Source of the DNA: Chloroflexota bacterium
GTDB taxonomy: Bacteria; Chloroflexota; Dormibacteria; Dormibacterales; Dormibacteraceae
DNA length: 64,000 bases
Reading direction: 5' to 3'
Assembly: GCA_005882135.1 (NCBI GenBank)
Contig: VBDR01000031.1
Location: 1-64,000 of the forward strand
This document shows, in pieces, positions 50,059-58,474 of this stretch; the first letter of the stretch is position 1; each line of letters starts with the position of its first letter. The translations under genes and the position numbers were made by a program. The notes under the pieces were generated by a model. That model worked only from the letters and a program-made list of their open reading frames with translations. It searched no databases and was not told the origin of the DNA.

Positions 50059-50796
50059 GTGGAATCGCCGGTGCCGGCCCGCGTGCAGAGCCCGCAACTG
50101 AATGTGAACACCCCGGTGTTCGACGGTCCGCTCGAGCTGCTTCTCGCGCTGGTCGAGCGCGAGGAGGTGGACATCTTCAAGGTCTCGCTCGCCAGGGTGA
50201 CCGACGCCTACCTGGCGGAGGTGGCGGCGCGCGAGATCCCCGATCCGCAAGAAATGTCCGAATTCCTGTGGATGGCCGCGCGCTTGCTCCTGCTCAAGTC
50301 CATCCGCCTGCTGCCGGGCGAGAACCCGACAGATGAGGAGACCGAGCTCCTCGGCTGGGAGGACGAGGTCCGCCAGCGTCTCGAGGAATACCGCGCCTAC
50401 AAGGAGATCGCCGGCGAGCTGCTGGAGCGCGCGCAGCAGGAAACTTTCTCGTTTCCTCCGCCGGCGCGCCCGGTCGAGGCGGGCGGGCAGGAAGAGCCGC
50501 TCGACGTCGATTTCCTGGTCGCGGCTTTCAACAGCGTCCTGGCTCGCATACCGCCGCGGCCCCTGGTCGTCCACGGCCGGACCTGGACCCTGCAGGAGAA
50601 GCTGGATCTGATCACGGATCGCCTTCGGCGGGGACCGATCGAGCTGGTCGACCTCATCCTCGAATCTGAAGATCGGCTCGAGGCGGTGGTCACCTTCGTG
50701 GCATTGCTCGAGCTGATCAGGCGCTCGGCGGTCCGGGTTCGACAGAAGGAGCGCTTTGGCCCCATCCACGTCGAGACGAGGGAGCCCGTGGTTTGA
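50059..50796 (+). CDS. scpA: Segregation and condensation protein A
   Basis: ScpA is the kleisin that bridges SMC heads in the condensin complex. The 245-residue protein has the N-terminal SMC-neck domain (VFDGPLELLLALVEREEVDI, FLWMAARLLLLKSIRLLPG), a helical middle and a C-terminal winged helix (RRGPIELVDLILESEDRLEA, VTFVALLELIRR). It starts at GTG 50059 and overlaps scpB by TTGA. Confidence 0.94.
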   Translation: MESPVPARVQSPQLNVNTPVFDGPLELLLALVEREEVDIFKVSLARVTDAYLAEVAAREIPDPQEMSEFLWMAARLLLLKSIRLLPGENPTDEETELLGWEDEVRQRLEEYRAYKEIAGELLERAQQETFSFPPPARPVEAGGQEEPLDVDFLVAAFNSVLARIPPRPLVVHGRTWTLQEKLDLITDRLRRGPIELVDLILESEDRLEAVVTFVALLELIRRSAVRVRQKERFGPIHVETREPVV

Positions 50797-51368
50797 CTGA
50801 GGGGTCCCCGCGAACTCACGGCGCAGCCTCTGAGCTCGTGAGGTCCAGCGATGTCTCGGCCGCGCTCGAGGCGATTCTTTTCAGCTCCAACAGAGCTCTG
50901 AAGGTGCGCGAGCTGCAGCAGGCGACCGACGCCGACCGCAACACGATCGAAGGCGCGCTCGAGAAGCTGCGGGAGGCGCTGGAAGGCCGAGGCGTGATGG
51001 TGATGCGCCATCACGATGAGATCCATCTCGCGACGCGGCCCGAGTATGCAGGCGCTGTGCGGCGGGCGCTGCGACCCGAGGTTTCGGGTCGCCTGTCTCA
51101 GGCCGCATACGAAACGCTGGCCATCGTCGCGTATCAGCAGCCGGTGTCGCGCGCCCGCGTCGAGGAGGTCCGCGGCGTGAACTGCGAGAGCGTGCTGGGC
51201 AACCTCGAGCTGCGCGACCTGATCACCGAGGTCGGGCGAGGCTCAGGACCGGGCCAGCCAAAGCTCTACGGAACGACGATGAGGTTCCTCCAGGTGATGG
51301 GTCTCGAGTCGCTCGATCACCTTCCCACGCCGAAAGGCGACGAGATCTCTCAACGAGCGAACGGCTGA
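50793..51368 (+). CDS. scpB: Segregation and condensation protein B
   Basis: ScpB dimers bind ScpA in condensin. The 191-residue protein has two winged helices (ALEAILFSSNRALKVRELQQ and YETLAIVAYQQPVSRARVEE), with VRGVNCESVLGNLELRDLIT and LYGTTMRFLQVMGLESLDHL at the end. It starts at TTG 50793. Its TGA lies inside a CTGA overlap with the rluB start. Confidence 0.94.
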   Translation: MTEGSPRTHGAASELVRSSDVSAALEAILFSSNRALKVRELQQATDADRNTIEGALEKLREALEGRGVMVMRHHDEIHLATRPEYAGAVRRALRPEVSGRLSQAAYETLAIVAYQQPVSRARVEEVRGVNCESVLGNLELRDLITEVGRGSGPGQPKLYGTTMRFLQVMGLESLDHLPTPKGDEISQRANG

Positions 51369-52108
51369 ATCGTTTTCTGGCGCGCGCGGGCGTGGCAAGC
51401 CGCCGCGCCGCGGACGACCTGATCGCATCCGGCTCCGTCCGCGTCAACGGTGAGAGGCCGCCCGCGACCGGCTTGCTGATCGACCCCGACCGCGATCGCG
51501 TGACCGTTGACGGCCGGCCTGTGAAACCGCCGTCCTCGCATCGATACCTGATGCTCAACAAGCCCCTCGGCGTCATCACCACTGCCAGGGACGAGTCATC
51601 GCGGACTACTGTGCTCGACGTGATCGGCGAGGAAGGAAAGCATGGTCACCGCTTGTTTCCGGTCGGTCGGCTCGATGCGGACAGCACCGGCCTGCTGCTT
51701 CTGACCGACGACGGCGAGCTCGCCTACCGGCTCACCCATCCGCGCTACAAGGTCGCGAAAGAGTACCTCGTCGTGGTCATCGGGATGCCGACCGCGAAAG
51801 ACCTGGATGCGCTCCGCAGTGGCGTCAAGCTCGACGACGGAGCAACTGCGCCGGCGGAAATTGATGTGGTCGGCGCGACGACCGGCGATCGCGACTCGCG
51901 TCGCGCCGAGCTTCGCGTCGTGATTCGCGAGGGCCGGCACCGTCAGGTCCGCCGCATGGTGCAGGCGGTCGGGCACAAGGTCCAGACCCTGCGGCGCACG
52001 GGGTTTGGACCTCTCCGCCTCGGCCGGCTGAAGACGGGCGGGTGGCGGGTGCTGTCGAGCGGAGAGGTCGCGGCGCTTCGCCGCGCGGCCGGTCTCGATG
52101 CCACGTGA
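51365..52108 (+). CDS. rluB: Pseudouridine synthase RluB-type, probable CTG start
   Basis: It converts a 23S rRNA uridine to pseudouridine. The S4 domain needs LNRFLARAGVASRRAADDLI, but its first codons lie upstream of the first canonical start (GTG 51392). The CTG at 51365 overlaps the scpB TGA as CTGA, the same geometry as the ATGA, GTGA and TTGA junctions around it, and gives 247 residues. The catalytic motif is FPVGRLDADSTGLLLLTDDG; others are MLNKPLGVITT and IREGRHRQVRRMVQAVGHKV. The 3' end overlaps cmk by GTGA. Confidence 0.9.
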   Translation: MNRFLARAGVASRRAADDLIASGSVRVNGERPPATGLLIDPDRDRVTVDGRPVKPPSSHRYLMLNKPLGVITTARDESSRTTVLDVIGEEGKHGHRLFPVGRLDADSTGLLLLTDDGELAYRLTHPRYKVAKEYLVVVIGMPTAKDLDALRSGVKLDDGATAPAEIDVVGATTGDRDSRRAELRVVIREGRHRQVRRMVQAVGHKVQTLRRTGFGPLRLGRLKTGGWRVLSSGEVAALRRAAGLDAT

Positions 52109-52749
52109 TCGTGACGATCGACGGCGGCGTGGCTTCGGGCAAGTCGGCTGTCGGAAAGCGGGTCGCCGAGAAGCTGGGCCTCCCCTTTATCGACAGCGGC
52201 CTCATGTACCGTGCGGTCACCCGCCTGGCAACCGAGCGCGGTATCTCCCCTCACGACGCCGATGCGGTGACCACGCTCGCCGAATCTACACGGATGAGGA
52301 TCGAAGGCGAGCGCGTCTGGGCCGATGGGCACGAGCTCACCGAAGGCATCTACGACACGGACTACGCGGACGCACTACCGATCATCTCCGCCATCCCCGG
52401 GGTGCGGAAGTCGCTCGTGGAGCAGCAGCGACAGTTGGGCGAATCCGGCGTCGTGATGGCGGGCCGCGACATCGGCACGGTCGTCTTTCCCGACGCTGAC
52501 CACAAGTTCTTCTTGATCGCGAGCCTTGACGAGAAGGTGCGGCGGCGGGCCGCCCAGTACGAGCGGCGTGGCGAACGCGTCGACGAGGAGGCGATGCGCA
52601 AGGAGGTCGAGATGCGCGACCGCGTCGACTCCGAACGCCCGGTGGCGCCGCTTCGCCCCGCCGCCGACGCGGTCATCATCGACACCGACCATCTGGATCT
52701 CGACCAGGTGGTCGAGAGAATCCTCGAGACCGTGCGGCAGCGGAGATGA
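52105..52749 (+). CDS. cmk: Cytidylate kinase
   Basis: Cmk phosphorylates CMP and dCMP. It starts at GTG 52105 (GTGA overlap with rluB), giving 214 residues. P-loop TIDGGVASGKSAVGKRVAEK, the NMP site LPFIDSGLMYRAVTRLATER, VVMAGRDIGTVVFPDADHKF, and the lid EKVRRRAAQYERRGE are all present. The rluB-cmk-plsC order is common in Gram-positive genomes, where der often follows. No der gene is present here. Confidence 0.95.
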   Translation: MIVTIDGGVASGKSAVGKRVAEKLGLPFIDSGLMYRAVTRLATERGISPHDADAVTTLAESTRMRIEGERVWADGHELTEGIYDTDYADALPIISAIPGVRKSLVEQQRQLGESGVVMAGRDIGTVVFPDADHKFFLIASLDEKVRRRAAQYERRGERVDEEAMRKEVEMRDRVDSERPVAPLRPAADAVIIDTDHLDLDQVVERILETVRQRR

Positions 52750-53432
52750 TCCTTTACGCCTTCATGCGAGGGCTGATGCGCTTTCTCACCCGCGTCTTCC
52801 TGGTCGGCCTCTTCAAGGTCGAAGGCCTCGAAAACGTGCCGCGCCACGGACCACTCATCGTGTGCGGAAACCATTTCGGCACGCTCGATCCACCGATGGT
52901 GCCCGCCTTCCTGCCTCGTGCCGATTCCTGGAACATGGCCAAGTCCGAATATTTTCGAAATCCACTGTCGCGGTGGATCTTCACCAGCTACCAAGCCTTT
53001 CCCGTGGTGCGTCATACCGCCGACCGCGTCGCGCTGCGCCGCTCATTCGACCTCCTGAAAGGCGGTCAGGTGCTGATCATGTACCCGGAAGGCACGAGGG
53101 TCGAGGCGGGGGTGCTGGCCACGCCCGAGTCAGGGGCCGGGTTCATCGCCCAGAAGGCCGCATGTCCGGTGCTTCCGGTTGCCCTCACCGGGACCCGCGA
53201 GTGCCTGCCGAAAGGCAAGCTCTGGCCGCGCCGCGTCCCGGTCAGGGTCCGCTACGGCAAGCCGTTCCTGGTCCTGCAGCGCCGGGCCGACGGTACGCGC
53301 ATCTCCCACGAGGAGGCTGCCGAGGCGATCATGCTCGCGATCGCGGAGCTGCTGCCGCCCGAAAAGCGCGGGTTGTTCAGCGACCTGAAGGCGCTCCACG
53401 CGCGACTGGACGGGGTGACGAAGCCGGTCTAG
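52746..53432 (+). CDS. plsC: 1-acyl-sn-glycerol-3-phosphate acyltransferase
   Basis: PlsC makes phosphatidate from lysophosphatidate, feeding CdsA. The 228-residue protein has the acyltransferase box CGNHFGTLDPPMVPAF (HxxxxD written H-FGTL-D), block II around SRWIFTSYQAFPVVRHTADR, and block III MYPEGTRVEAG, followed by KAACPVLPVALTGTRE. A hydrophobic N-terminus (MRGLMRFLTRVFLVGLF) suggests membrane association. The start overlaps the cmk stop by ATGA. Confidence 0.93.
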   Translation: MILYAFMRGLMRFLTRVFLVGLFKVEGLENVPRHGPLIVCGNHFGTLDPPMVPAFLPRADSWNMAKSEYFRNPLSRWIFTSYQAFPVVRHTADRVALRRSFDLLKGGQVLIMYPEGTRVEAGVLATPESGAGFIAQKAACPVLPVALTGTRECLPKGKLWPRRVPVRVRYGKPFLVLQRRADGTRISHEEAAEAIMLAIAELLPPEKRGLFSDLKALHARLDGVTKPV

Positions 53433-53453
53433 TCGAGGGCGCGCGACCGGCCC

Positions 53454-54764
53454 TTAACCGATCGCGGGTCTTGCCCAGTCGTCCTCGACCAGGCTGCCGA
53501 GCGCGGGGTTGAAGCAGGCATCGAACGCCTCCTTCAGCGACTGGGGCGTGAGCCGCGGAGGCTGCTGGCGGTAGTTCGCGAGGTCGACGAGGCGGGCGAT
53601 CAGCGCGCGCGGGTGTGAGCCGCGCAGCGGCTTTTTGCCGTACAGGTTGTTGAGCAGGTAGCCGATCGCCTTTTCGTCAAAGGGCACACCCTGGCGGTCG
53701 CACTCGAAGCGGAGGATGCGGCCGAAGGCCTCGGGGGTCGGGTTGCCGATGCCGATCTTGTACGCCATGCGGCGCAGGAAGGCTTCATCGACAAGCTCGG
53801 TGGGCGAGAGGTTGGTCGAGAAAACGACCTGGCAGAGGAAGGGCAGCTCGATCTTGCGGCCCGACGCCGAGAGGTCGAGGTAATCGATCTTCTTCTCCAT
53901 CGGCACGATGAAGCGGTTGAGCAGGCGCATCGGCGGCACTTCCTGGCGGCCGAAGTCGTCGATCACGAACACACCGGCGTTGGCCTTCCACTGCAGTGGC
54001 GCCTCGTAGTAGCGGTTCTGCGAGTCATAGGTGAGGTCGAGCTGCTGGAGCTTCAGCTCACCACCGGCGGTCACGACCGGGCGCTCGACCTTGACGAGCC
54101 GGCGGTCGATGGGCTGCTCGCCCTCAGCGATCTTGTGGTAGACGGGGTCGATCACGCGGATGATCTCGTCCCCGATCGCGACCGCGTGGGGGATCTCGAT
54201 CGCCGCTCCCATGAGCAGCGCCATGCGCTCGGTGATCGTGCTCTTGCCGTTGCCCGGCGCGCCAAAGATGAACAGTGACGCGCGCGAGACCATGGCGCCA
54301 CCGATCTGGTCGATCACGTGCTGCTCGAGCTCCAGCTCGCCGAGGGCCTTCTTCAGCTGGGCGTCGGTGACCGGTGACTTCCCGCTGACCTGGGAGCGGA
54401 TCAGCGCAAGGTAGTCCTCGAAGTTGACCGGACAGGGACCCAGGTATCGGGTCTGCACGGCGGACATCTCGGCCGCGCGCTGGCGCCCGGCGCCGGAGAT
54501 GGCGTAGTTCATCTTCACGGGGTAGGGCCGACCTTCGAGGCCGGGGTCGTTGGACACGCCACGGGTATCCATGAGCTGGTTCTTTTCAAACTCGTCGATG
54601 AGCGGCGAGAAGGTCTCGAAGGGGAGGCCGAGACGTTGCTCCAGGGCCGCGCCGGTCAGCTGGTCGGCGAAGGCGAGCGTCCGCAGCAAAAGACTGGCGA
54701 CCAGGTCACGCCTGACGTGAAGGTCTTCCAGACGCTTGGGAGCCTCGATCGCCCCGGTTACCAT
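53454..54764 (-). CDS. AAA-family ATPase, unknown role
   Basis: The 436-residue protein starts at ATG 54764, nine bases after TAATAT (a GTG at 54773 is an alternative). It has an N-terminal helical domain (LTGAALEQRLGLPFETFSPL), Walker A SLFIFGAPGNGKSTITERMA near residue 165, and Walker B GVFVIDDFGRQEVPPMRLLN. Sensor 1 follows in LPFLCQVVFSTNLSPTELVD, then an arginine-finger region (DEAFLRRMAYKIGIGNPTPE). It resembles predicted ATPases sometimes found near pilus or secretion genes in other phyla. It stands alone here, divergent from dinG. Confidence 0.75.
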   Translation of the reverse strand: MVTGAIEAPKRLEDLHVRRDLVASLLLRTLAFADQLTGAALEQRLGLPFETFSPLIDEFEKNQLMDTRGVSNDPGLEGRPYPVKMNYAISGAGRQRAAEMSAVQTRYLGPCPVNFEDYLALIRSQVSGKSPVTDAQLKKALGELELEQHVIDQIGGAMVSRASLFIFGAPGNGKSTITERMALLMGAAIEIPHAVAIGDEIIRVIDPVYHKIAEGEQPIDRRLVKVERPVVTAGGELKLQQLDLTYDSQNRYYEAPLQWKANAGVFVIDDFGRQEVPPMRLLNRFIVPMEKKIDYLDLSASGRKIELPFLCQVVFSTNLSPTELVDEAFLRRMAYKIGIGNPTPEAFGRILRFECDRQGVPFDEKAIGYLLNNLYGKKPLRGSHPRALIARLVDLANYRQQPPRLTPQSLKEAFDACFNPALGSLVEDDWARPAIG

Positions 54765-54773
54765 CGGGCGCAC

Positions 54774-54779
54774 ATATTA
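54774..54779 (-). promoter_or_regulatory. -10 hexamer for the AAA ATPase gene
   Basis: TAATAT on the minus strand, nine bases before the ATG at 54764. It supports the ATG over the GTG at 54773, which directly abuts the hexamer. Confidence 0.55.
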
Positions 54780-54821
54780 CAGTTCGGGACTCAGGTTCAG
54801 ACCCGGCTTGGGGAGGCTTCG

Positions 54822-54827
54822 TAGAAT
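54822..54827 (+). promoter_or_regulatory. -10 hexamer for dinG
   Basis: TAGAAT, with ten bases to the TTG at 54838. It supports the short start and a near-leaderless mRNA. Confidence 0.5.
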
Positions 54828-54837
54828 CGCTGCAGCT

Positions 54838-57579
54838 TTGCCGGAGTACGCCGCCCTGGACCTCGAGACCACCGGTCTCGACCCGGCCCGAGACCGAGTC
54901 ATCGAAATCGGCGCGGTGGCTTTCACCCCCGATCGGATCACGTCGACCCTGGAACAGCTCGTCGATCCAGGTCGGGCCGTGCCCGACGTGGTCCTCCGCC
55001 TGACGGGGATCAAGCAAGAGGAGCTGCGCGGCGCGGCCAACCCGGACGATGCCCTCCGCCGGCTTGCCGACTTCCTCCGCGGACGCCAGCCGGTCGGCCA
55101 CGGCGCCAGGCTCGACGTCGAGTTCCTGGAAGCGGCCGGCCTGTGGGACGGATCCCAGCAGGTCCTCGACACCCTGGACATCGCCCGGATCCTGCTGCCG
55201 GCTGCCGGAAGTCACAGCCTCCCGCTGCTCTCGACCGAGATGGGGTTCATCCAGCCCCGACCCCACCGCGCCCTGGACGACGCCGACGCGACGCGCCAGC
55301 TGTTGCTGAGGCTCCGCGAGGAGGCGGTGGCCCTCGACCAAGGGCTCAAGGAGTCGATGCTGGCCCTGGTTGCGCCATATCCGTGGCCCGCCGCGCGCTT
55401 CTTTGCCGAGGCGCTGACGGCGCCCAACCCAAACCCCGACCCCGAGATCGCTGTGGGCCGCGAGTCCGGCGGCCGCGGCCGGGCGGCGGAGCTGCCGCCG
55501 GACGACCCCACCGCGGTCGCGGCCCTGCTGGGCCCCGACGGACGGTTGGCGGATCTTGTGCCCGGTTATGAGCACCGCGAGCCCCAGCTGCAGATGCTGC
55601 TGGCCGTGGCCCAGATCCAGTCGCGCGGCGGCATGCTGGTGGTCGAGGCCGGAACGGGGACGGGGAAGAGCCTTGCCTACCTCGTCCCGTCGATCGCTCG
55701 CGCCGTGCGTCACCGCGAGCGCGTCGTGGTTTCGACCAACACGCACACGCTGCAGGAGCAGCTCATGGTCAAAGACCTGCCTGGCCTGCGCGAATGGCTG
55801 CCCTGGGACTTCAAGGCCTGCCTCCTCAAGGGGCGCTCGAACTACGTCTCACTGCGGCGCTGGCGCCGCTATCTGGCCGAGCCGTGCAAGGACGCGGAAG
55901 AGTTGATGTTCAAGCTGAAAGTCCTCATGTGGCTGCACACCACGGAGAGTGGGGACCGCTCGGAGCTGCGCTTGCACGGACGCGAGGAGGTGCTGTGGAC
56001 GCGCATCGCGAGCGACCCGCTCGACTGCGTCGGCATCCACTGCACGAAAGAGGACTGCTACGTGCATCGGGCTCGCGCCGAGGCCGAGACCGCTGACCTG
56101 GTCGTGATCAACCATGCGCTGCTGCTTGCCGACGCGGAGGTTGGCGGCGGACTGCTGCCTGAATACGACCACCTGATCATCGATGAAGCCCATCACCTCG
56201 AAGAAGCGGCGACGCGGGGCTTGCGACAGGAGGTCGACGGACCCGGCCTGCTGGCGCTCCTCGAGAGGCTTGCCCGCGACCGGGTGGACGGTGGCGGACG
56301 CGCAGAAGGATTGCTGGAGGAGCTGCAACTCCAACCGCGGCTGGGCGCATCCGACGACGCGTTCGGCGAAGCCGCGCCGCAGGCCATCGCGGCCGCCGTG
56401 CGCGTGCGCGAGCTGTTTCGCATCGCCGACGTCTGGGTCGCGGCGCGACTCGGCGAAACCGAGCGGAGGGAGGAGTCGGTCCGGATCACGGCCGCACTTC
56501 GCGAGGACGACGGCTGGGCCCACATTCGTGAAGAGGCCGAAAACGCGGTCACGGCGCTGGCGGCGCTCGACGCCTCGCTGCGGCGGGCTGTCGCGGGCGT
56601 GCGCGAGTGGCTGGGTGGCGAGGAGCCCGACCAGGGTGTCCGCGAGCTGGAGATGATCCGCGGCCGGCTCGATGGGTCGCTCGGCGTGCTCGACGAAGCC
56701 CTCCTGAGACCAGATGCGAACCGCGTCTACTGGTTCAGCCAGGTCTCGCGCGCCGAGAACCTGCTCCTGCGCGCCGCGCCGATCAACGTCGGCTCGCTGC
56801 TGCGGGACCGCGTCTATGGGGAGCGGCGTTCCACGGTTTTCACATCGGCGACGCTCGCTGTCGGGGGTACATTCGATTACTTCAGCTCGCGCGCCGGCCT
56901 AGGCCCCGAGATCGAGGAGCTGATCCTGCCCTCGCCGTTTGACTTCTATCACCAGGCCCTGGTCTGTTTGCCCACCGACATGCCGCTGCCTGAGGACGAG
57001 TCGTTCGATGCTGCGGTCGAGCAGCTGATCGCATCGGTGGCGCGTCGCGCCGGCGGGCGCACGCTCGCCCTCTTCACGTCACATCGCCAGCTCCGCGACG
57101 TGCACGCCGGGCTGAAGCAGCGCGTCGATCTCGATGAGGTGCTCATCCTGGGCCAGGGCATCGACGGCCAGCGGCGGCAGTTGCTGAAGACGTTTGAGGA
57201 GGCGGAGCGGCCGCTGCTGCTCGGCACCGCCAGCTTCTGGGAGGGGATCGACATTCCCGGCGAACGCCTGAGCTGTGTGATCGTCGTGCGGCTGCCGTTT
57301 CCGGTGCCCACCGACCCGGTCTATGCGGCGCGCGCGGAGCAGCTTCGCGAACCCTTCTCGCAGCTGGCGCTGCCGCAGGCGGCGTTGCGCCTCAAGCAGG
57401 GGTTCGGTCGCCTGATCCGTCGCTCGACCGACCGCGGCGCGGTGGTGATCCTCGACAACCGCATCCTCGGCCGCGACTACGGCAAGGCGTTTCTCGATGT
57501 GCTCCCACCCGCGTCACGCTACGTCGGCCCGGGCGCGCAGGTAGCAAACCGCGTCGGCGACTGGCTCGCCCGAGTTTGA
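54838..57579 (+). CDS. dinG: DinG-family helicase with N-terminal exonuclease domain
   Basis: It starts at TTG 54838 (MPEYAALDLETTGLDPARD); upstream in-frame sequence overlaps the AAA gene. The 913-residue protein fuses a DEDDh 3'-5' exonuclease (DLETTGLD; DFLRGRQPVGHGARLDVEFL; HRALDDADATRQL) to an XPD-like helicase. The helicase has Walker A VEAGTGTGKSLAYLVP, VVSTNTHTLQEQL, DEAHHLEEAA, and motif VI FGRLIRRSTDRGAVVILDNR. Iron-sulphur cysteines: DCVGIHCTKEDC is present, but the usual Cys after KGRSNY is Ser (NYVS). DinG enzymes act on R-loops and damaged DNA. The fused exonuclease is the Gram-positive form. Confidence 0.92.
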   Translation: MPEYAALDLETTGLDPARDRVIEIGAVAFTPDRITSTLEQLVDPGRAVPDVVLRLTGIKQEELRGAANPDDALRRLADFLRGRQPVGHGARLDVEFLEAAGLWDGSQQVLDTLDIARILLPAAGSHSLPLLSTEMGFIQPRPHRALDDADATRQLLLRLREEAVALDQGLKESMLALVAPYPWPAARFFAEALTAPNPNPDPEIAVGRESGGRGRAAELPPDDPTAVAALLGPDGRLADLVPGYEHREPQLQMLLAVAQIQSRGGMLVVEAGTGTGKSLAYLVPSIARAVRHRERVVVSTNTHTLQEQLMVKDLPGLREWLPWDFKACLLKGRSNYVSLRRWRRYLAEPCKDAEELMFKLKVLMWLHTTESGDRSELRLHGREEVLWTRIASDPLDCVGIHCTKEDCYVHRARAEAETADLVVINHALLLADAEVGGGLLPEYDHLIIDEAHHLEEAATRGLRQEVDGPGLLALLERLARDRVDGGGRAEGLLEELQLQPRLGASDDAFGEAAPQAIAAAVRVRELFRIADVWVAARLGETERREESVRITAALREDDGWAHIREEAENAVTALAALDASLRRAVAGVREWLGGEEPDQGVRELEMIRGRLDGSLGVLDEALLRPDANRVYWFSQVSRAENLLLRAAPINVGSLLRDRVYGERRSTVFTSATLAVGGTFDYFSSRAGLGPEIEELILPSPFDFYHQALVCLPTDMPLPEDESFDAAVEQLIASVARRAGGRTLALFTSHRQLRDVHAGLKQRVDLDEVLILGQGIDGQRRQLLKTFEEAERPLLLGTASFWEGIDIPGERLSCVIVVRLPFPVPTDPVYAARAEQLREPFSQLALPQAALRLKQGFGRLIRRSTDRGAVVILDNRILGRDYGKAFLDVLPPASRYVGPGAQVANRVGDWLARV

Positions 57580-57600
57580 GAGTGTTTTGTGTTTCTCTTG

Positions 57601-57640
57601 CCCATGCATGGGGAGGTGGCCCGGAGGGTCGGAGGGGCAT
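57601..57640. repeat. GC-rich palindromic intergenic repeat, copy 3
   Basis: CCCATGCATGGG (57601-57612) is a perfect palindrome, followed by GAGGTGGCCCGGAGGGTCGG. GGGGAGGTGGCCCGGAGGG is shared with the copy at 30712. Confidence 0.75.
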
Positions 57641-57673
57641 CGGCGGAGCGTTGCTGGACAGAAGTTGAAAATT

Positions 57674-57717
57674 CACCTCCCCGCCCCGTGGGGAGGTCGG
57701 CCGCAAGCCGGGTTGGG
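57674..57717. repeat. GC-rich palindromic intergenic repeat, copy 4
   Basis: CACCTCCCC (57674-57682) and GGGGAGGT (57690-57697) form an inverted repeat, followed by CGGCCGCAAGCCGGGTTGGG. It is nearly the same as the copy at 63696. Together with copy 3 it fills the dinG-rsmI gap. Confidence 0.8.
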
Positions 57718-57721
57718 AGAA

Positions 57722-58402
57722 ATGAGCAGCCTATACGTCGTGGCAACACCAATAGGCAACCTCGAAGACATCAGTGCCAGGGCGTTGCGCGTCTTGAGCG
57801 AGGTCTCGGCGATCGCCGCCGAGGACACGCGCGTGACTTCCCGATTGCTCGCCCGGCACAGCATCCGCAAGCCGCTCCTCAGCTACCGCGCGCCCGTCGA
57901 GCGTCGTGGCCTGCCTCGGGTGCTGGCCGCGCTGGATGGCGGTGACGTGGCCCTGGTCAGCGATGCGGGCACGCCGACACTGTCCGACCCGGGGCAAGCC
58001 CTCGTGACCGCGGCGTGGGCCGCGGGCCACACGGTGGTGCCGATTCCCGGTCCCAGCTCGGTCACGGCAGCTCTTTCCATCGCGGGCTACGGCGGGCCCG
58101 GATTCACCTTCCTCGGTTACCTGCCGCGCAAATCGGGCGATATGCACCGCCTCCTGGAAGCCCTCCGCACCGATCCCAGACCTGCCGTCGCGTTCGAATC
58201 GCCTTTCCGCATCCACAAGTCGCTCGCCCTTATCGCCGAGTCGCTGCCCGAGCGAAGCCTCACACTGACCCGCGAGCTGACCAAGCTGCACGAGGAGGTG
58301 CTGCGCGGGACCGCGTCCGAGGTGCTGGCTGCTCTCGGTGACCGCGCGCGCGGCGAGTTTACCCTTGTCATCAGTGGACAGGATCGGTCGGCGGGGGCCT
58401 GA
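57722..58402 (+). CDS. rsmI: 16S rRNA 2'-O-methyltransferase RsmI
   Basis: RsmI methylates C1402 of 16S rRNA with S-adenosylmethionine. The start at ATG 57722 gives 226 residues. Tetrapyrrole-methylase-fold motifs are LYVVATPIGNLEDISARALR, AAEDTRVTSRLLARH, LVSDAGTPTLSDPGQALV, PIPGPSSVTAALSIAGYGG and LTRELTKLHEEVLRGTASEV. It is shorter than the E. coli enzyme (about 286 residues) because it lacks the C-terminal extension. A GGGAG just before the ATG may serve as the ribosome site. Confidence 0.94.
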   Translation: MSSLYVVATPIGNLEDISARALRVLSEVSAIAAEDTRVTSRLLARHSIRKPLLSYRAPVERRGLPRVLAALDGGDVALVSDAGTPTLSDPGQALVTAAWAAGHTVVPIPGPSSVTAALSIAGYGGPGFTFLGYLPRKSGDMHRLLEALRTDPRPAVAFESPFRIHKSLALIAESLPERSLTLTRELTKLHEEVLRGTASEVLAALGDRARGEFTLVISGQDRSAGA

Positions 58403-58462
58403 GATCGCGGCAGGCGTCCGCAGGTCCCGAGCCGATGAGATCACGCCAACGCCTGGGCCGAT

Positions 58463-58468
58463 ACTGTC
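58463..58468 (+). promoter_or_regulatory. -10 hexamer for metG
   Basis: TACTGT, with six bases to the GTG at 58475, predicts a leaderless mRNA. The surrounding GCCGATACTGT also occurs at the cpaE/HEAT divergent promoter (23061-23071). Confidence 0.5.
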
Positions 58469-58474
58469 CACCAG

